Positions 1-6,628 of a stretch of DNA of 8,637 nucleotides are shown here, in pieces (the first letter of the stretch is position 1; every line of letters begins with the position of its first letter). A model generated the notes under the pieces. That model made no database searches, was not told where the DNA came from, and saw only the letters and a list, made by a program, of their open reading frames with translations. The stretch lies in assembly GCA_021793095.1 (NCBI GenBank), contig JAJYTK010000031.1, positions 1 to 8,637 on the forward strand, given 5' to 3'. Source of the stretch: Pseudomonadota bacterium (lineage in GTDB: Bacteria; Pseudomonadota; Gammaproteobacteria; Burkholderiales; Burkholderiaceae_B). The position numbers were made by a program, and so were the translations under genes.

Positions 1-501
1 GGTCACTGTTTGCTGCGCAAGTGGACAAGTATCCGCGGTGGGCGTGAGTACTACATTGCGGTCTTGGTATAAATCTGCGCGCGCCGCCTCAGGCCCGGTT
101 TTTTCAGCGCCCGCAATGGGATGGCCCGGGACAAAGCGCATAAAATGCTCTTGTAGTCGCTCTTTGGCAAGCCCCACCACATCTGCCTTGGTGCTTCCTA
201 CATCGGTGATCACCGTATCGGGTTGCAAATGCGGGTACATCTCACTAAATAATGCGGCACTGGCACGGACCGGGGTAGCCAACACCAACACATCGGCTTG
301 AGCAGCGGCCTCGGCCACACTGACCGGCCTATCTATCAGCCCCAAATCCTGAGCTTGACGCAAAGAATTAGCGTCCCGGCCGACGCCCAGTACCTGCTGC
401 ACCACCCCGGCAGACTTAAGCGCAGCCGCCAATGAGCCGCCGATTAAACCCGGCCCGATGAGTGCAAGCGTTGGAATATTAAAGGATGTTGAAGGCTGCA
501 T
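1..501 (-). CDS. tyrA: Prephenate dehydrogenase, partial (3' end outside window)
   Basis: This enzyme oxidatively decarboxylates prephenate to 4-hydroxyphenylpyruvate with NAD(P)+, the committed step towards tyrosine in the cytoplasm. I translated 167 codons from the ATG at 501 to the window edge with no stop. The N-terminus carries a Rossmann dinucleotide loop, IGPGLIGGSLAAAL (about residues 15-28), then DVGSTK (about 100-105) and PGHPIAGAE (about 125-133), whose His lies in the HPIAG motif typical of the TyrA prephenate dehydrogenase family. There is no chorismate mutase domain in front, so this is the monofunctional type; mutase activity comes from pheA just upstream. It starts 8 bp after the pheA stop and has no good Shine-Dalgarno sequence, so it probably depends on coupling to pheA translation. 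A TTG at 513 overlapping the pheA stop is an alternative start. In related genomes tyrA is often followed by aroA, which would lie beyond the left edge (inference). Cyclohexadienyl or arogenate specificity cannot be excluded. Confidence 0.93.
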   Translation of the reverse strand, partial: MQPSTSFNIPTLALIGPGLIGGSLAAALKSAGVVQQVLGVGRDANSLRQAQDLGLIDRPVSVAEAAAQADVLVLATPVRASAALFSEMYPHLQPDTVITDVGSTKADVVGLAKERLQEHFMRFVPGHPIAGAEKTGPEAARADLYQDRNVVLTPTADTCPLAQQTVT

Positions 502-509
502 GCTAGAAA

Positions 510-1601
510 TCAAGAAAGCTGGCGTGGATAAGAGCCCAAAAGCTTAAAGAAGGCCACGTCTTTTTTTAGTTCTTCACAGGCGGCTTGAACAGCGTCATCC
601 TGGTAATGCCCCAGCACATCAACATAAAAATAATACTCCCAGTCACCCGTACGGGCTGGGCGTGACTCAAAACGAGTCATCGAAACGCCATGCTTGGCTA
701 ATGGAGACAGCATTTCGTAGACCGCGCCAGCGCGATTGGGCACGGCCAAGATAAGACTGCTCTTGTCATTCCCAGAAGGGGCATTCGCCACTGGCCCCAA
801 AGCCAAAAACCGGGTCCTGTTTTGGGGATCGTCCTGAATGCCTTGATGGACAACCTGCAAGCCCCAGCCCTCAGCAGCCTGAATGCCAGCAATGGCAGCA
901 ATACCGGGTTCTTCAGCGGCTAAAAGTGCCGCCTCGGCATTGCTGGCTGCCGCCGCGCGCGGAATATTGGGAAAATTGCGGTTAAGCCACTGCTGGCACT
1001 GAGCCAAAGCCTGCGGATGCGCCATGATACGCTGTATATCGCCCGCCTCGCCGCTCTGGTTGAGTAGATTATGCTGGATGTGTATAGAGCGCTCACCAAT
1101 CACCTTGAGCGAGGTATGCAACAACAAATCTAGGGTACGATTGACCGCCCCCTCGGTCGAATTTTCCACAGGCACAATGCCATAATCAGCCTGACCTGCC
1201 TCAACCAAGCGAAACACCTCATCAAACGAGGGGCAGCTACGCTTATCAATATAATGCCCAAAATGCTCCAATGCGGCTTGCTCTGAAAAAGTCCCCTTGG
1301 GGCCGATATAGGCCACCCGCGGTATAGACTCTAGGCCACGACAAGCTGAAATCACCTCGCTCCATATAGAGGAGACCGAACCATCCTGGACTGGCCCTTG
1401 ATTCAGCTCTATCAAGCGCGAGATTACCTGCGCCTCACGCTCGGGGCGCAAGATTGGTTCATCCTCGGACACCCCTTGCTTGAGCGAGCCAATCTCTAAT
1501 GCCGCCTGAGCACGCTCGTTAAGTAGCTCAAGTATTTGTTTGTCGATGGCGTCGATTTTCTCGCGCCAAGGCTGAAGACGTTCAGAAAGAGTTTTACCCA
1601 T
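510..1601 (-). CDS. pheA: Bifunctional chorismate mutase / prephenate dehydratase (P-protein)
   Basis: The protein converts chorismate to prephenate and then to phenylpyruvate, the route to phenylalanine. At 363 residues it is the usual P-protein length. Residues 1-90 are an all-helical AroQ-type chorismate mutase, with likely active-site residues R13, R30 and K41 and the RPERE segment at 52-56. Residues 95-270 are prephenate dehydratase: GTFSEQAA (103-110), [11 protein letters not shown] (143-153), HPQALAQC (195-202) and the catalytic Thr in NRTRF (T263). Residues 280-360 form an ACT domain with ESRP at 312-315, the phenylalanine-binding motif, so feedback inhibition by phenylalanine is expected. 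I chose the ATG at 1601: it is preceded by GAAGAG (1611-1606), a usable ribosome site. The longer open frame to 1679 only adds residues that lie inside serC and match no family. The start codon overlaps the serC end by 8 bp (ATGGGTAA), which implies translational coupling. Confidence 0.97.
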   Translation of the reverse strand: MGKTLSERLQPWREKIDAIDKQILELLNERAQAALEIGSLKQGVSEDEPILRPEREAQVISRLIELNQGPVQDGSVSSIWSEVISACRGLESIPRVAYIGPKGTFSEQAALEHFGHYIDKRSCPSFDEVFRLVEAGQADYGIVPVENSTEGAVNRTLDLLLHTSLKVIGERSIHIQHNLLNQSGEAGDIQRIMAHPQALAQCQQWLNRNFPNIPRAAAASNAEAALLAAEEPGIAAIAGIQAAEGWGLQVVHQGIQDDPQNRTRFLALGPVANAPSGNDKSSLILAVPNRAGAVYEMLSPLAKHGVSMTRFESRPARTGDWEYYFYVDVLGHYQDDAVQAACEELKKDVAFFKLLGSYPRQLS

Positions 1602-2703
1602 ATTTCTCTTCAAAGCGTTGCATGAATTGTACGAGCGCCTGTACCCCCTCAAGAGGCATCGCATTATAAATGGACGCACGCATCCCGCCCACGGATTTAT
1701 GACCTTTGAGCTGTAACAAACCCGCCTCGGCGGCTTCTTTCAAGAACAATTCATCCAGCTGCGAATCGTGTAATTGAAAGGGTATGTTCATACGTGAACG
1801 CACACTGGGCGCAACAGAGTTAGCGTAAAAGCCAGAACGGTCAATTGTCTCGTAGAGTAATTGAGCCTTTTCTTTGTTGCGTCGTTCAATCTCTGCAACC
1901 CCGCCTTGTTGCTGTAACCATTTAAACACCAAACCAGCGACATAGATTGCAAAGGTGGGGGGCGTATTAACCATCGAGCCCTGCTGCTCTAGCAAGGTAT
2001 AATTCAGTGCCGACGGACACTGCGGCAACGCGTGTCCTAAGAGATCCTTGCGCACAATAATCAGGGTCAACCCCGCAGGGCCAATGTTTTTTTGTGCCCC
2101 CGCATAGACGGCAGCTACCCGGGTAAAGTCGATTGGCTGCGATAAAATATCAGAAGAGGCATCGATCACCAACGGGATATCAAGCTCGGGCCAATCCCCA
2201 AACTCAACGCCCCCGACTGTCTCATTGCTGCAGGCATGGACATAAGCAGCTTTCTCGTTGATGTCCCACTGAGCTGGCTCGGGAAACCAAGTATACGGCG
2301 CATACTCTGTAGCATCCATCTCGCGAATCTGATTAGAGCTGGCAGCCAGGCGCACTGCGCCGATACGCTGCGCCTCTTCGAAAGACTTTTGAGACCAACG
2401 TCCGGAAACCACATAGTCGGCGGTCTTATCGGCGCTCAGGCCCAAGAGGTTGAGCGGCACCAAAGCATTTTGTGCCTGTGCTCCTCCTTGGGTAAAAAGA
2501 ACGGCAAAATCATCAGGTATTGCCAATAATTGGCGCAAGTCTTGTTCTGCTTCGGTGATGATTTGCTTAAATTGCGGCCCTCGATGACTCATTTCCATAA
2601 CAGACATGCCACTGCCGTGCCAATCAGTCAGCTCGGCAGAGACTTGCTGTAATACATCAAACGGTAAAACCGCGGGACCTGCTGAAAAATTCCAAGGTCG
2701 CAT
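1594..2703 (-). CDS. serC: Phosphoserine aminotransferase
   Basis: This PLP enzyme transfers an amino group from glutamate to 3-phosphohydroxypyruvate, giving phosphoserine (serine synthesis). In proteobacteria the same enzyme also acts on the 4-phosphohydroxythreonine branch of pyridoxal phosphate synthesis. The 369 residues match the family length (E. coli about 362). It opens with the canonical [13 protein letters not shown]. The PLP-binding lysine is K205 in [11 protein letters not shown] (201-211), D181 in VIDASSD contacts the cofactor ring, W103 lies in the GRWSQKSF segment (101-108), and [14 protein letters not shown] (335-348) is the conserved C-terminal substrate loop. The ATG at 2703 is fixed by that N-terminus. 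It starts 32 bp after gyrA, in AT-rich DNA without a recognisable Shine-Dalgarno sequence, which is unusual for a gene of this class. It lies in a probable gyrA-serC-pheA-tyrA operon and overlaps pheA by 8 bp. Confidence 0.98.
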   Translation of the reverse strand: MRPWNFSAGPAVLPFDVLQQVSAELTDWHGSGMSVMEMSHRGPQFKQIITEAEQDLRQLLAIPDDFAVLFTQGGAQAQNALVPLNLLGLSADKTADYVVSGRWSQKSFEEAQRIGAVRLAASSNQIREMDATEYAPYTWFPEPAQWDINEKAAYVHACSNETVGGVEFGDWPELDIPLVIDASSDILSQPIDFTRVAAVYAGAQKNIGPAGLTLIIVRKDLLGHALPQCPSALNYTLLEQQGSMVNTPPTFAIYVAGLVFKWLQQQGGVAEIERRNKEKAQLLYETIDRSGFYANSVAPSVRSRMNIPFQLHDSQLDELFLKEAAEAGLLQLKGHKSVGGMRASIYNAMPLEGVQALVQFMQRFEEKYG

Positions 2704-2735
2704 AATATTTATTGATATATGAATAGTGTGATTAA

Positions 2736-5450
2736 TTATTTGTCTGAATCATCTGAATTACCAGAATCATCTGAATTGCCAGAATCGTCTGAATCGTCCG
2801 CCTGATCCGCGGCGTCATCAGCCATGGGTAGATCGCCGCTCTGGGCCTGCCCCTCGAGTGAGATTTCATCGGCTGCCTCGTCGACATCTTGCTCGAGCAC
2901 TCGGTAAACCCCTGACAATCGACCGCCCTCATCAACGTTAATCAGAGTGACCCCCTGGGTCGCACGGCCCATCGCACGGATTTCCTCGACACGTGTGCGT
3001 ACCAGCACCCCCGTATTGGTGATCAACATGATCTCATCCGTCTCTTCAACCAACACAGCGCCGACCAGCGGCCCATTACGTTCAGAGCATTGAATGGCGA
3101 TGACTCCTTTGGTCCCTCGATTATAACGAGGGTACTCTGCCAAAGAGGTGCGCTTGCCATAGCCATTTTCAGTGGCCGTCAACACGCTATAGGAATCATC
3201 TTGGGCGACGACCATACCAATGACCTGCTGCCCCTTTTCTAGACTCATCCCACGTACACCGCGTGCAGTGCGCCCCATTGGGCGGACATCCTGCTCAGTA
3301 AAGCGGGCCGCCTTGCCGTCATCAGAAAATAACAGCACATCATCATTACCCGAGGTCAACTGCACCCCGATCAGGTAATCATCCTCGGCCAGGCCCACTG
3401 CAATGATGCCTGCCTTGCGTGGGTTTGCAAAAGCTGACAAAGCTGTTTTCTTGACCGTGCCCTGGGTCGTCGCCATAAAGACAAACTGATCGTCAGTAAA
3501 CTCTTTGATCGATAAAACAGCCGTAATCTTTTCCTCGGGCTCTAACGGGAACATATTGACGATTGGTCGCCCACGGGAATTGCGTGAGCCTTGGGGCACC
3601 TCCCAGACCTTGAGCCAATAAACACGCCCATGATCGGAAAAGCACAACAAGTAGTCATGCGTGTTGGCGATAAAGAGCTGATCTACCCAATCATCATCAC
3701 GCATGGTGGTAGCAACCTTGCCGCGCCCACCCCGTCGCTGCGCACGGTACTCGGACAAGGGCTGACTCTTGATATAACCTGCATGAGAGAGCGTCACCAC
3801 CATATCCATGGGCGTGATTAAGTCTTCGGTATCCAGTTCGGTTGCATTATGTTCTACAAAGGAGCGGCGCTCATCTTTGTTTTTCAGCGCGTATTCCTCT
3901 TTGATTTCCTGGAGCTCAGTCCCGATGATCTCGGTCACGCGCTCAGGACGGGACAAAATATCGAGTAAGTCAGCAATGAGCTCCATCACCTCTCGATACT
4001 CATTGACAATCTTGTCCTGCTCTAAGCCGGTCAAACGCTGCAGACGCATATTAAGGATTTCCTGCGCCTGAGTGGGACTTAAACGATAAGAACCATCCTC
4101 TTGGATACCATAGTGCTCTTCGAGATCCTCGGGGCGATAAGCTAAATGCCCACCCGGCACCTGTCCTTCGTCTGCGCGTTGGATCATGGTGCGCACCAAA
4201 CTGGCATCCCAGCTACGTGCCATTAACTCTTGACGCGCCTCTGGGGGCGTGGGAGCAGCACGAATAATGCGGATAAACTCGTCTATATTGGCCAATGCCA
4301 CTGCCAAGCCCTCGAGCACATGCCCCCGATCTCGAGCCCGACGCAGTTGAAATACCGTACGACGGGTGACCACCTCGCGGCGGTGGAATAAAAAGTATTC
4401 GACGAGCTGCTTGAGGTTAAGCAGTTTGGGTTGACCGTCGACCAATGCGACCAAGTTCATCCCAAAGGTCTCTTGTAGTTGGGTATTTTTGTAGAGATTG
4501 TTAAGGATGACCTCGGGGACCTCGCCGCGCCGTAGCTCGATCACTAAACGCATCCCGTCCTTGTCCGACTCATCGCGAATATCGGCAATCCCCTCGATTT
4601 TCTTTTCCTGCACCAGCTCAGCAATGCGCTCTTGGAGGGATTTTTTGTTTACCTGATACGGTAAGGCATCCACAATAATGGCCTCTCGCCCATTGCCCAT
4701 CTCTTCGAAATGAGCATTGGCACGCATGACCACCCGACCACGCCCCGTCCGATAACCCTCGCGAACACCGGAGATTCCATAAATGGTGCCCCCCGTCGGA
4801 AAGTCTGGCGCCGGGATATACTCGAATAAATCATCTACTGTGCAGTCTGGGTTTTCTAGACAATACAAACAGCCATCAACCACCTCAGCCAAATTATGCG
4901 GCGGGATATTGGTGGCCATGCCCACCGCAATCCCCGAACTGCCATTCACCAGCAGGTTGGGCAACCGCGTCGGCAAAATGCTGGGCTCGAGCTCACTCCC
5001 ATCGTAGTTAGGGACAAAATCCACTGTCTCTTGATCGATATCTGCCAGCAGCTCATGCGCAATTTTTGCCAACCGAATCTCGGTATAACGCATCGCCGCA
5101 GCACTATCCCCATCAATGGAACCAAAGTTACCTTGCCCATCAACCAACATGTTGCGCATGGAAAAATCCTGGGCCAAACGCACAATGGTGTCATAGACGG
5201 CGACATCCCCGTGAGGGTGGTATTTACCGATCACATCCCCGACGATACGGGCAGATTTCTTGTAGGGGCGGTTCCAGTCGTTATTAAGCTCATGCATCGC
5301 GTAGAGCACTCGCCGATGGACAGGCTTGAGGCCATCACGCACATCAGGCAAGGCACGGCCAACGATCACGCTCATTGCATAATCAAGGTAACTGCGGCGC
5401 ATCTCCTCTTCCAGGGAAATTGGAAGAGTCTCCTTTGCAAAGGAATCCAT
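2736..5450 (-). CDS. gyrA: DNA gyrase subunit A
   Basis: GyrA is the breakage-reunion subunit of the A2B2 gyrase that introduces negative supercoils. At 904 residues it is a little longer than E. coli GyrA (875). The winged-helix and tower core spans about residues 10-520. The catalytic tyrosine is Y122 in [11 protein letters not shown]. The quinolone-determining stretch reads [13 protein letters not shown] (75-87), so position 83 is Val while D87 is kept. Position 100 is Asn where E. coli has Tyr. The C-terminal beta-pinwheel (about 540-850) begins with the GyrA box QRRGGRG at 571-577, which is needed for DNA wrapping and marks this as gyrase rather than topoisomerase IV ParC. Residues 851-904 are a strongly acidic Asp/Ser tail containing the near-identical hexapeptide DDSGNS. 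The start is the ATG at 5450, giving [17 protein letters not shown]; the upstream ribosome site (AAAGA) is weak. It is the first gene of the left-hand operon. Confidence 0.99.
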   Translation of the reverse strand: MDSFAKETLPISLEEEMRRSYLDYAMSVIVGRALPDVRDGLKPVHRRVLYAMHELNNDWNRPYKKSARIVGDVIGKYHPHGDVAVYDTIVRLAQDFSMRNMLVDGQGNFGSIDGDSAAAMRYTEIRLAKIAHELLADIDQETVDFVPNYDGSELEPSILPTRLPNLLVNGSSGIAVGMATNIPPHNLAEVVDGCLYCLENPDCTVDDLFEYIPAPDFPTGGTIYGISGVREGYRTGRGRVVMRANAHFEEMGNGREAIIVDALPYQVNKKSLQERIAELVQEKKIEGIADIRDESDKDGMRLVIELRRGEVPEVILNNLYKNTQLQETFGMNLVALVDGQPKLLNLKQLVEYFLFHRREVVTRRTVFQLRRARDRGHVLEGLAVALANIDEFIRIIRAAPTPPEARQELMARSWDASLVRTMIQRADEGQVPGGHLAYRPEDLEEHYGIQEDGSYRLSPTQAQEILNMRLQRLTGLEQDKIVNEYREVMELIADLLDILSRPERVTEIIGTELQEIKEEYALKNKDERRSFVEHNATELDTEDLITPMDMVVTLSHAGYIKSQPLSEYRAQRRGGRGKVATTMRDDDWVDQLFIANTHDYLLCFSDHGRVYWLKVWEVPQGSRNSRGRPIVNMFPLEPEEKITAVLSIKEFTDDQFVFMATTQGTVKKTALSAFANPRKAGIIAVGLAEDDYLIGVQLTSGNDDVLLFSDDGKAARFTEQDVRPMGRTARGVRGMSLEKGQQVIGMVVAQDDSYSVLTATENGYGKRTSLAEYPRYNRGTKGVIAIQCSERNGPLVGAVLVEETDEIMLITNTGVLVRTRVEEIRAMGRATQGVTLINVDEGGRLSGVYRVLEQDVDEAADEISLEGQAQSGDLPMADDAADQADDSDDSGNSDDSGNSDDSDK
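2746..2799. repeat. 18-bp tandem repeat in the gyrA 3' end
   Basis: Two nearly identical 18-bp units lie at 2746-2763 and 2764-2781, differing by one base (gaattacca against gaattgcca), followed by a degenerate third unit at 2782-2799. The period is a multiple of three, so each unit encodes six residues (DDSGNS on the minus strand) and copy-number change would keep the frame. The repeat forms the end of the acidic GyrA tail, just before the stop codon at 2736-2738. Confidence 0.85.
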
Positions 5451-5493
5451 AGATAATCTTTAGACGTTTAGAGGTTAGAAAAATAAGCGCATT

Positions 5494-5540
5494 GGTCATC
5501 GGTATCGCCCGCCGAGTCATCCCAACTGGCGATCATGACC
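5494..5540 (-). promoter_or_regulatory. Long stem-loop in the gyrA 5' leader
   Basis: GGTCAT (5494-5499) pairs with ATGACC (5535-5540), and ATCGCC (5504-5509) pairs with GGCGAT (5528-5533). The two 6-bp helices are separated by an asymmetric internal loop (four bases against one) and closed by an 18-base loop. The element ends 43 bp upstream of the gyrA start and lies inside the predicted leader. It has no T-run, so it is not a terminator. A role in translation, RNA stability or supercoiling response is inference only. Confidence 0.55.
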
Positions 5541-5585
5541 CTCTTATAACTGGTCTTGTACGGCCAAATCGGCCATAACAAGGAA

Positions 5586-5594
5586 ATTCTATCA
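5586..5594 (-). promoter_or_regulatory. Probable gyrA promoter, extended -10 box
   Basis: On the minus strand this reads TGATAGAAT, an extended -10 (TGnTAGAAT) differing from consensus TATAAT at one position. At 17 bp spacing the -35 position has no good match (ATACGT), which extended -10 promoters tolerate. The implied start is near 5579, giving a leader of about 130 nt. A poor -35 and leader structure would fit a supercoiling-sensitive gyrase promoter, but that is inferred. Confidence 0.45.
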
Positions 5595-5684
5595 CTTTAA
5601 GTTAAAAGACGTATTTCTGTGCCGATCTCGTCGCCACCCTTTTATTATCCTCGTAAAAAGAGATGTGCTCTGTTCATCCCAGGG

Positions 5685-5716
5685 AAAAAACAGGCAGCAG
5701 CCCACTCCTGTTGCCT
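5685..5716 (-). terminator. Intrinsic terminator on the minus strand, no assigned gene
   Basis: On the minus strand AGGCAACAG (5716-5708) pairs with CTGCTGCCT (5700-5692) over nine pairs with one G-U. The loop has seven bases, and one G then six T (5690-5685) follow the stem. On the plus strand the stem is followed by AAACCC, so it works in one direction only. No annotated minus-strand gene ends here: ompA points away and gyrA starts about 235 bp further on. It may end a small RNA or act as an attenuator for long gyrA transcripts. Confidence 0.7.
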
Positions 5717-5770
5717 AAACCCAACATTTAAAGCTGTTTCCGCGGTTTTCTACCAAGTTATCGCCCAGTT

Positions 5771-5792
5771 ATTGGCTTTGAGCTTAGCCAAT
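5771..5792. repeat. Perfect 7-bp inverted repeat upstream of ompA
   Basis: ATTGGCT (5771-5777) and AGCCAAT (5786-5792) are exact complements around an 8-base centre. No T-run follows on either strand. It lies about 56 bp before the ompA -35 box, so it could be a protein-binding dyad or a hairpin in a minus-strand RNA that ends at 5685. Confidence 0.55.
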
Positions 5793-5798
5793 CTCGGC

Positions 5799-5816
5799 GA
5801 AATGTCTTAACATTTC
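5799..5816. repeat. AT-rich palindrome upstream of ompA
   Basis: GAAATGT (5799-5805) and ACATTTC (5810-5816) form a perfect 7-bp inverted repeat around CTTA. It sits 6 bp downstream of the previous dyad and about 32 bp upstream of the ompA -35 box, a usual distance for an activator site. A regulator cannot be named from the sequence. Confidence 0.55.
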
Positions 5817-5847
5817 AGCTAACACACAAGAAACCCAGCGCAATTCT

Positions 5848-5875
5848 TTGACCCGTTCAATAGCGTTGCTATACT
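5848..5875 (+). promoter_or_regulatory. ompA sigma70 promoter
   Basis: The -35 box is TTGACC (5848-5853) and the -10 box TATACT (5870-5875), with a 16-bp spacer; each hexamer differs from consensus at one position. Transcription should start near 5882, giving a leader of about 65 nt. A strong promoter suits an abundant envelope protein. Confidence 0.75.
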
Positions 5876-5937
5876 GGTTCCGTTATTTTTATATGCGGCG
5901 GGGGTTCGCTGCGGTCACTTAACAGCATCAGCTCAAC

Positions 5938-5944
5938 GAGGAGA
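5938..5944 (+). promoter_or_regulatory. ompA ribosome binding site
   Basis: GAGGAGA lies a few bases before the ATG at 5948. It is the strongest Shine-Dalgarno sequence in the window and supports that start and high expression of ompA. Confidence 0.85.
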
Positions 5945-5947
5945 AAC

Positions 5948-6538
5948 ATGAATAAACCCTCCAAAATCGCACTTGCACTCGCCATCGCGGCAGCCACAGC
6001 CTCTGGTGCTGTGTCCGCCCAGACTGGCGAAGTGAACAACTGGCAAAACCCTTTCGGGGATGTATGGCGTAATGGCACAGGCGAACTGTGCTGGCGCACT
6101 CCTTTCTGGACACCTGCAACCGGCATCCCTGGTTGTGACGGCGTTCCAGTCGAAGAAGAAGTTGCAGTAGTCGAGCCCGTAGCGACCAAGGTCGTACTCA
6201 ACGCTGACACTTTCTTTGACTTTGACAAAGCAAACCTCAAGCCCGAGGGCAAGCAGGTACTCGATCAGGTAGCCGACGAAGTTAACACCATGGATCTCGA
6301 GGCAATCATTGCCACCGGTTATACCGACTCCACAGGTCCTGCGGCTTATAACCTGAAACTTTCTGAGCGTCGTGCCCAGTCAGTTAAAGATTACCTCGTA
6401 GAACGAGGCGTTCCTGCTAATTTGATCTATACCGAAGGTAAAGGCGAGGCTGACCCAATCGCATCCAATGCGACCCGTGAAGGCCGCGCACAAAACCGTC
6501 GCGTAGAGATCGAAATCGTAGGGATTCGCGAAGAATAA
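5948..6538 (+). CDS. ompA: OmpA-family peptidoglycan-associated outer membrane protein
   Basis: This is a 196-residue envelope protein of the OmpA family. Residues 1-24 form a Sec signal peptide: charged start MNKPSK, an Ala-rich hydrophobic core, and an AVSA|Q cleavage site with no lipobox cysteine. Residues 25-66 are a short Trp-rich segment with two cysteines (C48 and C63) that may form a disulfide. A Val/Glu-rich linker (67-80) follows. Residues 83-192 are the OmpA C-terminal domain, with FFDFDKANLKPEG, GYTDSTG and LSERRAQSV. D127 and R142 match the pair that binds diaminopimelate in peptidoglycan (E. coli OmpA D271 and R286). The protein is far too short for an eight-strand beta-barrel, so it is not a porin-like OmpA but resembles the small Burkholderiales OmpA proteins. 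It has its own promoter, strong RBS and terminator and is probably transcribed alone. How it is held at the outer membrane is not evident. Confidence 0.93.
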   Translation: MNKPSKIALALAIAAATASGAVSAQTGEVNNWQNPFGDVWRNGTGELCWRTPFWTPATGIPGCDGVPVEEEVAVVEPVATKVVLNADTFFDFDKANLKPEGKQVLDQVADEVNTMDLEAIIATGYTDSTGPAAYNLKLSERRAQSVKDYLVERGVPANLIYTEGKGEADPIASNATREGRAQNRRVEIEIVGIREE

Positions 6539-6570
6539 TCGCACCGCACACGAACCTGCGCATAAAACGC

Positions 6571-6576
6571 TACAAT
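6571..6576 (+). promoter_or_regulatory. Possible ubiG promoter (-10 box)
   Basis: TACAAT is one base from the -10 consensus and lies just before the ompA terminator stem. The -35 region (around 6548-6553, ACACGA) is poor. Transcription would begin near 6583, inside the left arm of the terminator, so the new transcript would lack the full stem and pass into ubiG. This is a weak prediction. Confidence 0.3.
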
Positions 6577-6605
6577 AAAGGCTCCACAACCGTGGGGCCT
6601 TTTCT
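6577..6605 (+). terminator. Intrinsic terminator after ompA
   Basis: AAAGGCTCCAC (6577-6587) pairs with GTGGGGCCTTT (6592-6602) over eleven pairs with one T-G wobble, around the four-base loop AACC. The T-rich run TTTTCT continues from the 3' arm. It ends 24 bp before the ubiG ATG and separates ompA from the ubiG-gph unit. Confidence 0.85.
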
Positions 6606-6628
6606 ATTTGCAAGACAAAGAGTGTGCC

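Larger units (their letters stand above)
5451..5947. other. Divergent gyrA/ompA intergenic region
   Basis: These 497 bp separate the divergent gyrA and ompA starts. I find no convincing protein gene here. From the gyrA side they hold a long stem-loop (5494-5540), a direct repeat CGGCCAAAT / CGGCCATAA (5561-5578), an extended -10 promoter (5586-5594), a minus-strand intrinsic terminator (5685-5716), two perfect inverted repeats (5771-5792 and 5799-5816), and the ompA promoter (5848-5875). The amount of structure is more than two simple promoters need. Confidence 0.8.

Noticed and set aside
38..301. 87-codon plus-strand frame at the left edge
   Set aside because: It is antisense to the clearly recognisable tyrA coding sequence and has no family features.
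1602..1679. 26-residue N-terminal extension of pheA from the ATG at 1679
   Set aside because: The added residues overlap serC, do not resemble chorismate mutase, and the internal ATG at 1601 has a ribosome site and the expected family length.
4896..5456. 186-codon open frame on the plus strand antisense to gyrA
   Set aside because: It mirrors highly conserved gyrA codons in another frame, has no recognisable domain or ribosome site, and is best explained as a shadow of gyrA.
5619..5810. 63-codon frame with a GTG start in the gyrA/ompA gap
   Set aside because: It has no ribosome site or recognisable domain, and it runs across the minus-strand terminator stem and a dyad. Composition looks non-coding.
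6608..6628. Upstream TTG start for ubiG
   Set aside because: It sits directly after the terminator T-run with no Shine-Dalgarno sequence. The ATG at 6629 has one and fits the family length.
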